Shown here one piece after another: positions 39,500 through 49,735 of a stretch of 59,416 nt of DNA (within the stretch, counting starts at the first letter, position 1; each line of letters starts with the position of its first letter). The stretch is from a virus. Where the stretch lies: positions 1 through 59,416 of the IMG/VR virus record IMGVR_UViG_3300043470_000794; one strand, written 5' to 3'. The notes beneath the pieces are model-generated. The model was given only the letters and a program-made list of their open reading frames with translations. It had not been told where the DNA came from and did not search any database. Made by a program: the position numbers and the translations under genes.

Positions 39500-40258
39500 T
39501 TAAGTTTTTATAAGGAAATACACCTCCATACTTGGAGGATACATTCCAACAGTTGGAGTTGCAGATTCCCCTGCAGAAACAACATGAGTTGAGCTTGCAA
39601 TATTAGTTGCGTGATTGTGAGCATGATTTAAATTTGTAGCATTGTGAAAGTTAACTGTATGAGAGTGGGATAAAGAAGCTCCTAAAGTTCCTGTACTCCA
39701 GGCAGTTCCAGTTGCATGGCTATGTCCAGTTTGACCTGCATTGCCAGAAGCGTATGGACCAAGTGGACCAGCAATTCTTGTGTTCTCTGAGCCACCAGCA
39801 TTACTGGTTGTTGTAATTGGACCAGTACTAGCAGCATGATTATGGGCTGGTGATTCAGCAACAGTGGTTGAGCTGTTTGCTGCATGTGAATGTCCACCAG
39901 TATTAGCTGATGAAAAACTTGTTGCGTTTATTCCTAAAGTATGAGTATGAAAAAAGTTTGTTGGCTGTGCTACCTCTGAACTTAATGTTGAAAAAGGTAT
40001 TCTTTTTAATGGATTATTTGTAGCATTAACAACAAGTGGTGGCAATCTAAATGTTGCTCCAACTCGTGCACCATATGCTGTGCCAACAACTGAATCTAGT
40101 TCTGGATAGTCTGCAGTATTAACATATCTACCGTCACACAGTAGCCATCCACTAGCAACAGTTGAATCAGTCCTCATAATAATAGTTCCTACTGGATAGG
40201 ACTGAGTAAAGCCATCTTTATCTAGTGCTGCATCTGAGTCTATTTTTAAATTTGCCAT
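39500..40258 (-). CDS. tail collar fibre protein 2
   Basis: 252 residues. WLLCDGRYVNTADYPEL with a following VVGTAYGARVGATFRLPPL is the tail-collar pattern. The rest has HTHTLG, GGHSHA, HNHAAS and HAHNHATN pairs. Ends in VGMYPPSMEVYFLIKT, matching the C-terminus of copy 1 (VPYANVLYFIKA). Confidence 0.78.
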   Translation of the reverse strand: MANLKIDSDAALDKDGFTQSYPVGTIIMRTDSTVASGWLLCDGRYVNTADYPELDSVVGTAYGARVGATFRLPPLVVNATNNPLKRIPFSTLSSEVAQPTNFFHTHTLGINATSFSSANTGGHSHAANSSTTVAESPAHNHAASTGPITTTSNAGGSENTRIAGPLGPYASGNAGQTGHSHATGTAWSTGTLGASLSHSHTVNFHNATNLNHAHNHATNIASSTHVVSAGESATPTVGMYPPSMEVYFLIKT

Positions 40259-40265
40259 ATCTATA

Positions 40266-41114
40266 TTATACCTTTACTATATAATTCATTAGAATAAAGG
40301 GAACCTTATTGTCACCTGCTGCTGCATTTCCAGCAGGAACAGCAGTTACACCATGTGCAGTTGCATGAGTTGTAGTACTATTTGAACTTGCTAGACCAGG
40401 GGCTCCATGATTATGGTTTTCAGATGAAATTGCATTAAAGTTAACTGAGCCATTATTAGCATTATGCGAATGAGGTCTATCATTAAATTGAATTGGTCCT
40501 CCAGCACTTGTGCTGTTTGCAAGAAGGTTGCTGGATGCATTAGTTGTATTAACTGCTATTGCATTTTTAGTATGGTCATGAGAAACTCCTCCTCCTGCAG
40601 CTACACCAGTGTCTACAGCACTATGACTTCCTGTAACTCCACTTGTTGTAAAAGTATTTGTTGAGTAGGTATGAGTATGAGTCAGGCTTCCAAACAATGT
40701 ACCTATAGTCGCACTGCTAGTTGCTCCTGCAAGATATCTTCCAGTTAAATTTGGAGTGCCATTATTTCCATCACAAAGTAACCATCCAGCTGGACAAAAT
40801 CTAACGCTACCTGAAGTAATTGATTGTGTCAATGGAAAGGCAACAGTTATTGTTGTACCAGAAACTCCAGTAATATAGTTTAATCCTGTTCCTGGATTAT
40901 TTAATCCTGTTCCATATATTCCTTGACCAATAAATGCTCCAGTTGCTGATGCAACAACTATAGTGTTTGTTGCAATAGTTCCAGTAGCAGTTGTCAATGG
41001 GGTATTACCTGCAAAAGGAATAATGTCTCCAGTTTTTGGAAGCATATTTGCTCCAGAAGCTGCTATTCCAGCACTTTTAATATCTAAATTTTCTTGTAAT
41101 ACAAAATTAGCCAT
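40266..41114 (-). CDS. tail collar fibre protein 3
   Basis: 282 residues. Similar to copies 1 and 2: PAGWLLCDGNNGTPNLTGRYL, a run of HTHT and HDHT elements, and the end VPFILMNYIVKV. An extra N-terminal beta segment (about residues 30-95) is not seen in the others. Confidence 0.76.
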   Translation of the reverse strand: MANFVLQENLDIKSAGIAASGANMLPKTGDIIPFAGNTPLTTATGTIATNTIVVASATGAFIGQGIYGTGLNNPGTGLNYITGVSGTTITVAFPLTQSITSGSVRFCPAGWLLCDGNNGTPNLTGRYLAGATSSATIGTLFGSLTHTHTYSTNTFTTSGVTGSHSAVDTGVAAGGGVSHDHTKNAIAVNTTNASSNLLANSTSAGGPIQFNDRPHSHNANNGSVNFNAISSENHNHGAPGLASSNSTTTHATAHGVTAVPAGNAAAGDNKVPFILMNYIVKV

Positions 41115-41992
41115 TAAACAGATACCGCCGTTTTAACTATTTCAATGTTAGTTCCAGATGTTACTGCTACTGTTAGCACCGCATTTGGTGCAGAATAAGA
41201 TGGCGTAATTGTAACTGCTGGTGCAGTTCCTTGTGTAAGAATAGCGTATTCAGTAATGATTGGAGTAGCAGAGCCTCTTGCAAGCATCATTACTTTAGAT
41301 ACATAATTTCCAGCAGAAGTAGATGCATAAACAATAAACTCTGCAGAAGCATATGCTGTTGTATTAAATGTTGAAGTAGCAGAGGTTGTTCCAGTTGTAA
41401 CATCTGTATTAACTACTGATTTAAATGTTATGTCTCCAGCAGATGATATTACTAATCTATTTGTACCAGATGTTGCCAAATTAATAGCACCAGCATCTTC
41501 AGCAATTAAGCGTAGGTTTCCCGTACCTCTATGATTTATTGTAGTGTCTGCATTAGCACCGTTATTATTTCTAATAAACCTTGCACCATAATCTGCATAA
41601 GTTGTATCTCCTACTAGATCAATATAGGCATATCCGTTTCCAGTTCTTCCAATACCTATCTGTACAGATTGTGATTGAGTAGAAACACTAGAATCTCCAA
41701 TGTTAATAGATTGAATAAATGTTGGATTGGTATTAAATACTAACAATCCAGTTCCAGTTTCATCAGAGATGAGGGATCTAAGTTCACCAGAGGTTGTAAA
41801 GGAAACTCCAGATACTGCGTCTGCCCATTCTATTCCAGTTCCCTGCTGATTTATACTAATTACCTGATTGGGAGCTCCAAGCTGTCCATCTAATAAGATG
41901 TTATCTAAAATGCCTATATCATTGGTGGCAAGTAAAGACTCTACCGTTAAGGGTTCAGTAGAATATATGTGGTTTAATTTATTTAACCCCAT
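41114..41992 (-). CDS. tail fibre-like protein
   Basis: 292 residues, Thr/Ser/Ala-rich. The C-terminal part (STSAGNYVSKVMMLARGS then ITEYAILTQG and VLTVAVTSGTNIEIVKTAV) resembles the end of the large fibre at 46.8-49.0 kb. It overlaps collar fibre 3 by one base. Confidence 0.7.
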   Translation of the reverse strand: MGLNKLNHIYSTEPLTVESLLATNDIGILDNILLDGQLGAPNQVISINQQGTGIEWADAVSGVSFTTSGELRSLISDETGTGLLVFNTNPTFIQSINIGDSSVSTQSQSVQIGIGRTGNGYAYIDLVGDTTYADYGARFIRNNNGANADTTINHRGTGNLRLIAEDAGAINLATSGTNRLVISSAGDITFKSVVNTDVTTGTTSATSTFNTTAYASAEFIVYASTSAGNYVSKVMMLARGSATPIITEYAILTQGTAPAVTITPSYSAPNAVLTVAVTSGTNIEIVKTAVSV

Positions 41993-42005
41993 TTATTTTG
42001 CCTCC

Positions 42006-44939
42006 TTAAGCCTGTGCTTCCGTCCATGACAGTCTAGCATTTACTGATCCAGTTGTGTTATCTGCACTAAGATTTCTAACAGAAACAGTAACTATGTCTG
42101 GTCCATCTGGATAAACATTTGCTTCTGTAGTTGGAGAAGTATTAACTAAGCCACCACCCATAATGCTATTTCCAAGATCTCTAACAAGGTTTAGGTCCTG
42201 TTGTACAACAGAGGCTTCATTTGTTACTGTACTTACAAAGAATGAGAAAATTGGCTCTCCACCACTAATTGTTGTACTTGCTGCGTGGTATGAAATTTGG
42301 GATAAACTAGATCCACCAACATTTGTCCAGTTGTTACCAGTAACAGTATTTACTCTACCGTTAAGAATTAACTCAACAAGGAATAAACCAGGTCTATTTG
42401 TTACAGTCGCTGCCGATTGAGCAAGAATATCCATTTGTCTTAAAGTTAACTGCATTCTGTTGATAAGTTCTCTTTCTCCAAATAGACCTACAACTCCATT
42501 ATCTACGGATGGTGCAAGTCTTAGACTTACCAAAGCATATCTATTTGCATTTCTTGGAACAGCAACCGTAGTTGTCATACCACCCTGGAAGATGAATGAC
42601 TTGTCATCATCGTATCTGCCATCCATAATCACCGATGATCCCCAGTGACTGGTTCCTGTTGCATACTGTCTTGTGTACAGTTCAACCTTTACTGGTGCTG
42701 TAGCAGAATATGTAAACGACTGAGCTGTTCCATTTCCACCACCAGTTGCACCTGAAACTGAATTAACTACTGTGTTTGTGATAGCTCTTGTAAGACCAGT
42801 AAACGATGTAGAAGTTTTTCCTGTATAAGTTAAATACTCAATTTCTTGTGCTGTGTTTCCAGGCTTTGTAACAACAAGTGTACCAGAAGTTGGGAAGCCT
42901 ACGGTTGAGTTAACGCTCATTGATGTTGCAGAATCAGAAAGGCTTGCTGAGAGTTTTGTAGTTGCAGGGTCTGAAGATGCTTCATAACGTGCAGGTAAGT
43001 TACCAGTTCTCATATATGCTTCAGTCTTAACATTTGCATGTGTCATTCTATGACAGTAAACTACTTCTCCACGCTCATCTTTAAATCCAAATCTAATTGC
43101 TCCTGCACCATACCAGGCGTAATCAATGTAGAACATTTGCATTTTAGCAAGATCTAGAGTTACTCCTGAAGGACCAGCTCCATCCATTGTGTCAATATTC
43201 CAGTCGTCTTGCTTTACCTTAAAGTCTACAACCTTACTTACGATACCACCAGAGGTAATAGTTTGTCCACGGTATTCTGGGAAAACAAACAGTTGAGTGT
43301 TACTTGTAATTGACTGAACAACATATGTTGCTCCACGGATAACAATCTTGTCTCCTGGATTAAGTTGTTCTGCAAATCTTGTATCTATTCCTGTGATAGT
43401 TGGAGATCCACTTGTTGCAGAAATAATTCCTGAAATTTGATCTGTACTTGAGCGTCTTACAGCCCATAGATCTTGACCATCAAATTCAAAGAAAAATCCG
43501 TTTTGTTCATCAAACATACCAAGTCTTGTCTGACCACCAAACCATGAGGTTGGAGCAACTTCAATTGGGAATCCAGTCGCAGGTGTTGCAGATGGAACAG
43601 ATCCTGCTGTATATGTAAATTCTTTAGCACTAGTAATTCCAGTTACAGTGAATGTTCCATTGTATGCTGTTTGATCTGCACCAGAGACTACTACCTGTGC
43701 ACCAATTCCAAGGAAATGCTCATATCTTGTCTTAACAGTTACAGTAGTTGAAGAAGAAGATATTAAATCAACTGCCATTACAGGCTTCATCATTGATCCA
43801 GTAGAGAACTGTATACCCTTACCTGATTGATAACGGAAGTATCTGCGAGTTTGACGAACAATCTTTGCACCAGGTGCTGAAGATCCAGTTGTAAACCTAA
43901 CTCCACCATCGAATGGGCGGTGAATAGAAAGACTTCCTGGTCTTCCTGTAAGCGAGGTTGCTACTGCAGTAATTGCACCAACTGGAGCAGTTACTACATC
44001 AAAAGTAAATGTATTTGTAGTTGGAGTTGTCTTAACTTCCCACGCACCATTTGGTGGATTAGAAGTTGCTGCAGTAGTTCCAGTGACATAAATTAAATCT
44101 CCACAGCCTAGTCCATGTGCATTCGTTGTAGTACATGTTACTGTAGTACCAGAGTTGGTAAATGCTGCACCTGAAGATACAGATACAGGAATATTAGACC
44201 CTGAATAGTTAAATGCTTTATAGGCAAAAGTTTTTGTAGTATCAAGCACTGAACCGTTTGTAACATTTGCTCTAGCAAGATAGGTAAAGGTATCGTTTGG
44301 AACGGTTGTTGTTGTTACAGACGCTACTAGATACCATCCATCAGCATTTACATCTAAGGTGTCTTGAATAAAGAACTTATCTCCAACAACAAGTCCGTGT
44401 GCATTATTTGTAACAACAGTTACAACTCTTGTTGATCCTGTTCCTGCAATAGATACAAAATTTCTTGCTCCACCAGATGGCTGTGCAACTGGGGATTGAA
44501 CATCATAGTAGCAACTTGGCTTATTATTTGTTAGTGATAAAACTTCCCATTTTGTAGGCTGAGTTCCATATTCAAAATCTGTGTCAATAAGGGATTGTGG
44601 TAGCGATACACGCATTTTTCCAACAGGATCCATAAAGGACTCATCTGGCTGGAAGCTTTCTGCATATTCATCTACAGTAATTTGAAGCTTATCTGTTGAA
44701 GACATTGCAGAAGTATTAAAGTTAAGTACAAGTGTAGTTGTGGCTACGTTGCTAGAATCAATTTGTGCTGTATAGGATGTTGCTTTTAGGCTAGGATCAG
44801 AAAAGTTATAGATGACCTGATTGGTAGTGACATTAGTAATAAGAATGAGTCTTTCCCTTGGAATATGATCTGGGATAACCACTGTTCTTGTTGCTGGGTC
44901 AAATGTATAACCTGTTTCAAATAAAATCTTTCTAGCCAT
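42006..44939 (-). CDS. large structural/tail protein
   Basis: 977 residues, beta-rich. The N-terminus ends a leader then FDPATRTVVIPDHIPRERL; repeated phrases such as TVVTNNAHGLVVGDKF, TTTNAHGLGCGDLIYV and VKTRYEHFLGIGAQVVVSG mark at least three related beta repeats. A central DWNIDTMDGAGPSGVTLDL block and a long C-terminal domain follow. It is probably a virion decoration or distal tail protein. It lies in the long fibre operon. Confidence 0.7.
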   Translation of the reverse strand: MARKILFETGYTFDPATRTVVIPDHIPRERLILITNVTTNQVIYNFSDPSLKATSYTAQIDSSNVATTTLVLNFNTSAMSSTDKLQITVDEYAESFQPDESFMDPVGKMRVSLPQSLIDTDFEYGTQPTKWEVLSLTNNKPSCYYDVQSPVAQPSGGARNFVSIAGTGSTRVVTVVTNNAHGLVVGDKFFIQDTLDVNADGWYLVASVTTTTVPNDTFTYLARANVTNGSVLDTTKTFAYKAFNYSGSNIPVSVSSGAAFTNSGTTVTCTTTNAHGLGCGDLIYVTGTTAATSNPPNGAWEVKTTPTTNTFTFDVVTAPVGAITAVATSLTGRPGSLSIHRPFDGGVRFTTGSSAPGAKIVRQTRRYFRYQSGKGIQFSTGSMMKPVMAVDLISSSSTTVTVKTRYEHFLGIGAQVVVSGADQTAYNGTFTVTGITSAKEFTYTAGSVPSATPATGFPIEVAPTSWFGGQTRLGMFDEQNGFFFEFDGQDLWAVRRSSTDQISGIISATSGSPTITGIDTRFAEQLNPGDKIVIRGATYVVQSITSNTQLFVFPEYRGQTITSGGIVSKVVDFKVKQDDWNIDTMDGAGPSGVTLDLAKMQMFYIDYAWYGAGAIRFGFKDERGEVVYCHRMTHANVKTEAYMRTGNLPARYEASSDPATTKLSASLSDSATSMSVNSTVGFPTSGTLVVTKPGNTAQEIEYLTYTGKTSTSFTGLTRAITNTVVNSVSGATGGGNGTAQSFTYSATAPVKVELYTRQYATGTSHWGSSVIMDGRYDDDKSFIFQGGMTTTVAVPRNANRYALVSLRLAPSVDNGVVGLFGERELINRMQLTLRQMDILAQSAATVTNRPGLFLVELILNGRVNTVTGNNWTNVGGSSLSQISYHAASTTISGGEPIFSFFVSTVTNEASVVQQDLNLVRDLGNSIMGGGLVNTSPTTEANVYPDGPDIVTVSVRNLSADNTTGSVNARLSWTEAQA

Positions 44940-44942
44940 GTT

Positions 44943-46739
44943 TTATGCTCCTAATAATATATCCACTGCTTTGAATGGATATCCTTTCTTTCTTGTATTT
45001 ACGTTTGGACCTAGCATTAATCTAGCATCAAATGTTGATCCTGGTGGTGGAACTTCTGAATATGCAATGTATCCATCTGAATCTACCATGAAACCTTCTC
45101 TTGGTAGCATAGATTGCCAGACATATTCTGGAAAGTCCACTGTTTGTATTATACCATTAATTGTTAGTAATAGTCTAAGAGGGTTATAAATATTGACTAT
45201 TTCTCCTTCAAATTTTGGCATAAACCTATTATTAATTCCATCAAACTCGTATCTCATATCATCTAGTGGAATTATATCTGGTAAGAATGGAAGGCTTGCA
45301 AATATCAAGTCATCTACATATTGTTTACTTGCAGCATCACTATTTTCTGTTGGAGATGGCACCGTAACATGACCAGTAAATACTGGGTCATCTGTTCTAG
45401 CAATTTCAGAATCAATAAAGTCTTTATCAATTGGGGTTGCTGCCCAAGTTCCTACTGTTACATACCCAAGAGTACTAATATTTGATGGAACTCCAGAATA
45501 CTGAGAAAAAGATATGTTGTCTGTACCAACTTTTATTGCTCCAGATGGGCTGCTAGATGTTCCTCCAGCATTAACAACATAAGAATCGTTTGCCGAAGTA
45601 GTTCCTGAAGTAACAAAAATATAGTCTCCAGTTTTAATTAATCCATTTGTTGAACTATTTCCATTAAAGTCTGTAGCTCTTGTAAGAATAAATGGATCGT
45701 CTCCATCTCCAGCAAAAGTTACAACATAAATACCGTTATGTATTTTATTGGTCTGATCTTTAATCAAAACTCTTTGACCAGCTTCTACCTCTGGTCCATC
45801 AAGAATTAAAGCTCCATCAACGTTTCCAGTAAGTATTGCTCCAACACCAAGACCTCCAGAAGAGTCTGATGTTCCGTTTGTGTATGTGGCACTTAGATTT
45901 GTCTGAGAGACATAAATGACCTGAGTCTTTACGTTAATTCCAGAAGCTAAAGAGTCTACATAACCTTTTGTTGCTGCCTGAGTAGAAATAGTTGGAGTTG
46001 GAACAACTACGGTTCCATTAAATGTCGCTGGTTGATAAACTGTTACCTGACCAGTAGCACCAGAAACTGAAGATCCAATATTAATTTCTGTTATAGATCC
46101 AGAGGATCCCCCAGTTCCAATGTTTAGAGTTTTAGTATCTCCGCTTGATGTAGCATTTCCAAAAAGCGTTACTGAAGAAGCTCCCGTTGTAGTTCCACCA
46201 ATTACAAGAGATGTTGTAGCTCCTGCAAAATTTATTGTTGTAGCAACTGTATTGTATAGGTTTTGTGAGGTTGCAGTTCCTACAATTGTTGGAGCTCTTA
46301 AAGTTGTTGTGGCAGCAGCGTCATTAGAACCAATGGTTAATGTAGTTGCTGCATTTGCAAAGTTAACTGTAGTTGCAGTTGAGTTTATTAAATTAAACGT
46401 AGATGTTCCTGAAACTATTGCTGTGCTTATTGTAGGAGAGCTTGCTGTAATATAAGAATTTGTATCTATAGCCCAAGATTCAGAGCCAGTTCTTCTTAAA
46501 AACCCAACACCACTTGTAATTCCAGCAATGGCAGTTAGGTCTCCGTCAAGTGGTTGGTATGAGGACAGACTAGATGTTAGTGCAATAGTTCCACTAGCAT
46601 TTGGAAATGTAATAATTCTATCTGAAGTAGGATCTGTTATTGCAAGAGTTGTTTCAAAGGCATCTTTTGTAGCACCCTCAAATATAAGGTTGCCCTTTAA
46701 TTCAATATCGTTTTTAACAATAAAATTTTTACTAGCCAA
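44943..46739 (-). CDS. fibre/structural protein
   Basis: 598 residues. The first part has DRIITFPNASGTIALTS and ITSGVGFLRRTGSESWAID, elements seen in fibres of large phages. The middle has a Cys-free repeat with TPTISTQAATKGYVDS and VPSPTENSDAASKQYVDD (two copies of an A-x-KxYVD motif). The C-terminus is compact (MLPREGFMVDSDGYIAYSEVPP). Confidence 0.72.
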   Translation of the reverse strand: MASKNFIVKNDIELKGNLIFEGATKDAFETTLAITDPTSDRIITFPNASGTIALTSSLSSYQPLDGDLTAIAGITSGVGFLRRTGSESWAIDTNSYITASSPTISTAIVSGTSTFNLINSTATTVNFANAATTLTIGSNDAAATTTLRAPTIVGTATSQNLYNTVATTINFAGATTSLVIGGTTTGASSVTLFGNATSSGDTKTLNIGTGGSSGSITEINIGSSVSGATGQVTVYQPATFNGTVVVPTPTISTQAATKGYVDSLASGINVKTQVIYVSQTNLSATYTNGTSDSSGGLGVGAILTGNVDGALILDGPEVEAGQRVLIKDQTNKIHNGIYVVTFAGDGDDPFILTRATDFNGNSSTNGLIKTGDYIFVTSGTTSANDSYVVNAGGTSSSPSGAIKVGTDNISFSQYSGVPSNISTLGYVTVGTWAATPIDKDFIDSEIARTDDPVFTGHVTVPSPTENSDAASKQYVDDLIFASLPFLPDIIPLDDMRYEFDGINNRFMPKFEGEIVNIYNPLRLLLTINGIIQTVDFPEYVWQSMLPREGFMVDSDGYIAYSEVPPPGSTFDARLMLGPNVNTRKKGYPFKAVDILLGA

Positions 46740-46775
46740 TGAAGTTCACTGTCCCTTCAAAAGTATTATAACACA

Positions 46776-49034
46776 TTAGGTTGCCCCATTGTCTGCTGCT
46801 ATGCTTGTTGAAACAACCTTAGCAGTTACATTAATATAATCTGTTACCTGAACACTTAGTTGAACATTTGACCCAACAAAAGAGGCAGATAAGGTTGCAT
46901 CCATATCTCCCATAATTGCATACTCTGTAATATCTGCTGTTGGTTCTCCAGCAGGATATCCACCAAAAACTAGACATTTTGATGTGTAATAAGTTCCATC
47001 ATTTGTGCTTGATATCAAAACTAAACACTCTGAAGATACAAGCTCTTTTCCTGATGGTATTGGTATTGTAGCAATTACAGTTGCAGAAGATGATGTAAGG
47101 TTTGTGCTAGTGGTTTTTGTTACTGCCTCACCTATTGTTACATTTCCAGTAAATGTTGGGGAGGCTAGAGGTGCGTATGCTGAATTATCATATGACCAAG
47201 TACCTGCAGTATTTTTTAAGAATCCTGTTCCTGATCCAAGTTGCTCTATTCCAGCTATAGTTGAGCTCCAAGGCTGAACACTTACTCCAATATCATCTGT
47301 AATTACTAATGTCTTTGAAGATGGAATAGTAGTTCCATTTACACTTGTTGCAGTGGCTACTCCAATGTTTGGGGTAACAAAGACTGGTGAGTCAGGAATT
47401 CCAACCTGTATTTCTGCATTTGTTCCAGTTATAACAATTTCATTTGTTGTTCCAATTATAGAAAGAACACCAGAATTAGAGATAGCTCCTGTGGTGTCGT
47501 TATAAGACAACCCAACTCCAAGACTATTTCCAATAGCATCTTGTGCTCTTTCGTCTGTATAGTATAGCCTTGTCCCTTCTGAAATATCATCTGTGTCATA
47601 GGAAGATATTCCTAAGAATGCAGTACTTTGCTGGCTCGTGTCTGGAAAAGTTATACTTGTCTTAGAAAATGCATACGTTACATGCCCAAGATCATTTCCT
47701 GGAGAAATTTCCACATTTCCAGAACTTGCTAAGTTAAAAGAGTTCCATTCATTTTCTAATAAAATGCTTGAATTTTCTCCAGATATAGCATATGATGACA
47801 ACTGTAAACTTCCAGCAGATCTTATTATGTAAGCTTGTATGTCATTTGAAAACTTCCAACTCTGAGTTGTTTCTTCCCACAAGATTGAAGTATTTGTCTC
47901 AGTACCACGCTCTATTTCTATTCCTGCAGTTCCTGTTGGAGTGCCAGTTACGCCTGAATTTAAAACAATTATATTATCTTTAACGTTTAAATTCTGGGTA
48001 TTTATTGTTGTGGTTGTACCACTTACTGTTAAGTTTCCTGTTACAGTTAAATCTCCTGGGGCGATCATTGCACTTGGCAAACTTAATGTTATGTTTCCAG
48101 TTGTTGAGGTAACATCTATTTGGCTTCCAGTTCCTGCTACAGAGTTTGCAACCGATTCATTTACCCATTTTGAGGTGGCGGTATCCCAAACAATAGCTTG
48201 ACCATCTGTAGGCGTTCCAGTAATTACAACATTCGATAAACTATCTACTGTATGATTATGAGAGCTTGTTGCTAATCCTGCTTCTGCTGGAGTTTGATTA
48301 ATCCAAAGACTAGATGTTGTATCATAGGCAAGAACTTCATTGTCTGCAATAGTTGCTCCATAGCCAATGCCTACATTATGTATTTCTTCTAACTCAAAAC
48401 CATTTTGAACATTAACAAAAATTTCTCCAGTTGAACCATTTTTTTTAGTTACAACACCAAGGTAAACAAGATGAGCAGGACCATATGGTTTATTAGCAAG
48501 ACCATAAATTAATGCACCGTCTACGCCAAGCCATACTGGATCTCCTACTGCACCTGCAGTAGAAGTATCTAAGGTTCCAAGTTTTCCCTCCATAATAACA
48601 AAACCTTGCCCGTTTGTTGCAAGGTTTTCTGCAAGGATACCAAGAGTTTTACTAGACCCAGCTTCGGTAGCATTTGTTGATCTTCCAATTAAAACATTTG
48701 TTCCATCAGATCCAGTTACATGTACTGGCTGACCTTTGTATAATTCTCTTGTTCCATCATTTTTAACTTTAAGCTTAACAGTTTCAGTGTAGTCTGCATA
48801 GTTTTCAATCCACTCAACAGCATAATCGGTGTTGCTGGACTTGGCAAGAATTTGACCTACTGATCCACCACTTGGAAGGGCTCCAGTAGATGCTAAATCT
48901 GTCCATGCTCCATTTTTATAAAGTCTTACACCATCAGATACACTATTATAGTAGAGCTCTCCTTCGGTACCAGAGGCTGGATCGGATGCTAATGATACAA
49001 GACCTAAAGGAACGAGGAACTTTTTATTAGCCAT
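46776..49034 (-). CDS. large tail fibre protein
   Basis: 752 residues. N-terminus with GTEGELYYNSVSDGVRLYKNG, a common fibre start. Residues about 325-400 carry DLTVTGNLTVSGTTTTINTQ, NVKDNIIVLNSG and GIEIERGTETNTSILWEE, the module shared with the 503-residue fibre at 10.7 kb. Then a WSSTIAGIEQLGSGTGFLKN segment and a C-terminal beta domain. Confidence 0.8.
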   Translation of the reverse strand: MANKKFLVPLGLVSLASDPASGTEGELYYNSVSDGVRLYKNGAWTDLASTGALPSGGSVGQILAKSSNTDYAVEWIENYADYTETVKLKVKNDGTRELYKGQPVHVTGSDGTNVLIGRSTNATEAGSSKTLGILAENLATNGQGFVIMEGKLGTLDTSTAGAVGDPVWLGVDGALIYGLANKPYGPAHLVYLGVVTKKNGSTGEIFVNVQNGFELEEIHNVGIGYGATIADNEVLAYDTTSSLWINQTPAEAGLATSSHNHTVDSLSNVVITGTPTDGQAIVWDTATSKWVNESVANSVAGTGSQIDVTSTTGNITLSLPSAMIAPGDLTVTGNLTVSGTTTTINTQNLNVKDNIIVLNSGVTGTPTGTAGIEIERGTETNTSILWEETTQSWKFSNDIQAYIIRSAGSLQLSSYAISGENSSILLENEWNSFNLASSGNVEISPGNDLGHVTYAFSKTSITFPDTSQQSTAFLGISSYDTDDISEGTRLYYTDERAQDAIGNSLGVGLSYNDTTGAISNSGVLSIIGTTNEIVITGTNAEIQVGIPDSPVFVTPNIGVATATSVNGTTIPSSKTLVITDDIGVSVQPWSSTIAGIEQLGSGTGFLKNTAGTWSYDNSAYAPLASPTFTGNVTIGEAVTKTTSTNLTSSSATVIATIPIPSGKELVSSECLVLISSTNDGTYYTSKCLVFGGYPAGEPTADITEYAIMGDMDATLSASFVGSNVQLSVQVTDYINVTAKVVSTSIAADNGAT

Positions 49035-49051
49035 AATATCTATTTTACCAT

Positions 49052-49324
49052 TTAATCGTCATAGATTATATACGAAGTTTCGTTATTTTCTCTGTTATCT
49101 AGACTTTTTTGTTCCTTTATTTTTTGTCTGGCTTTTGACTCAGCATCTTTTTTTCTACTAAAGACTATACCCTTTAAACCACAACTAACCTTAGTCCACT
49201 CATTGATAGCTATTCTACGCTGCACAGAAGCCTTGTAGCCACTTTTATTTGGTAAATAGGTAATTACTGCACGATACTGATGTTCTTCCACTAGCATCTC
49301 ATTTAAGTCCTTGTTTTTAAACAT
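49052..49324 (-). CDS. hypothetical basic protein
   Basis: 90 residues, basic, alpha/beta (QYRAVITYLPNKSGYKASV). It overlaps thioredoxin by 8 nt, so coexpression is likely. It may be unrelated to the fibre genes downstream. Unknown. Confidence 0.65.
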   Translation of the reverse strand: MFKNKDLNEMLVEEHQYRAVITYLPNKSGYKASVQRRIAINEWTKVSCGLKGIVFSRKKDAESKARQKIKEQKSLDNRENNETSYIIYDD

Positions 49325-49610
49325 TATTAAATAACGCTTTCTTTAGTGCTGGTTTTGGTTTTGCACCAACAATTGTTTTTGTTTTTACTCCATCAACATA
49401 TAGCATAATTACTGGGATGCTTGTTAGATTAAAGGAACTAGAAAGTTCTTTATTTTCATCTACATTAATTTTAAGAAGCTTTACGTTCTCTTCTGCCGAA
49501 ATTTCTTCCAGTACTGGACCAATCATTTTGCATGGTCCACACCATTCAGCCCAAAAATCTACAATGGTTGTACCTTCTCTAATTAATTCATTAAACTCTT
49601 CGATATTCAT
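49317..49610 (-). CDS. trxA: thioredoxin
   Basis: 97 residues with the WAEWCGPCKMIGPVLEE active site (C-G-P-C), the cis-proline segment TSIPVIMLY and the GAKPKPAL end. It would reduce disulphides and could be the electron donor for NrdJ. AAAGGAGAAAG precedes the ATG. Confidence 0.93.
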   Translation of the reverse strand: MNIEEFNELIREGTTIVDFWAEWCGPCKMIGPVLEEISAEENVKLLKINVDENKELSSSFNLTSIPVIMLYVDGVKTKTIVGAKPKPALKKALFNNV

Positions 49611-49632
49611 ACTTTCTCCTTTTTAAATAAAC

Positions 49633-49732
49633 GGTGACAGGAAGACCTTGTGTCTACCCACACTGGCAAACGTGTCTCTCTGGACTCGTAACTGTAACTA
49701 TCAACCATCACTAAGGACGACTTCCTGCCACC
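49633..49732 (-). ncRNA. possible structured RNA beside tRNA-Thr
   Basis: Ends of a 100-nt segment form a 12-bp stem in the minus direction (GGTGGCAGGAAG with CTTCCTGTCACC, one G-U pair). Inside are small hairpins such as GTGT-GGGTAG-ACAC and ACAC-GTTTGCCA-GTGT. It lies 3 nt after tRNA-Thr and before thioredoxin. The one mismatch is a wobble only on the minus strand, supporting an RNA read leftwards. No known family is recognised. Confidence 0.45.
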
Positions 49733-49735
49733 TAG

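Noticed and set aside
39682-39897. A leftward 71-codon Gln/Leu-rich frame within the collar fibre
   Set aside because: Alternative frame of a repeat-rich fibre gene.
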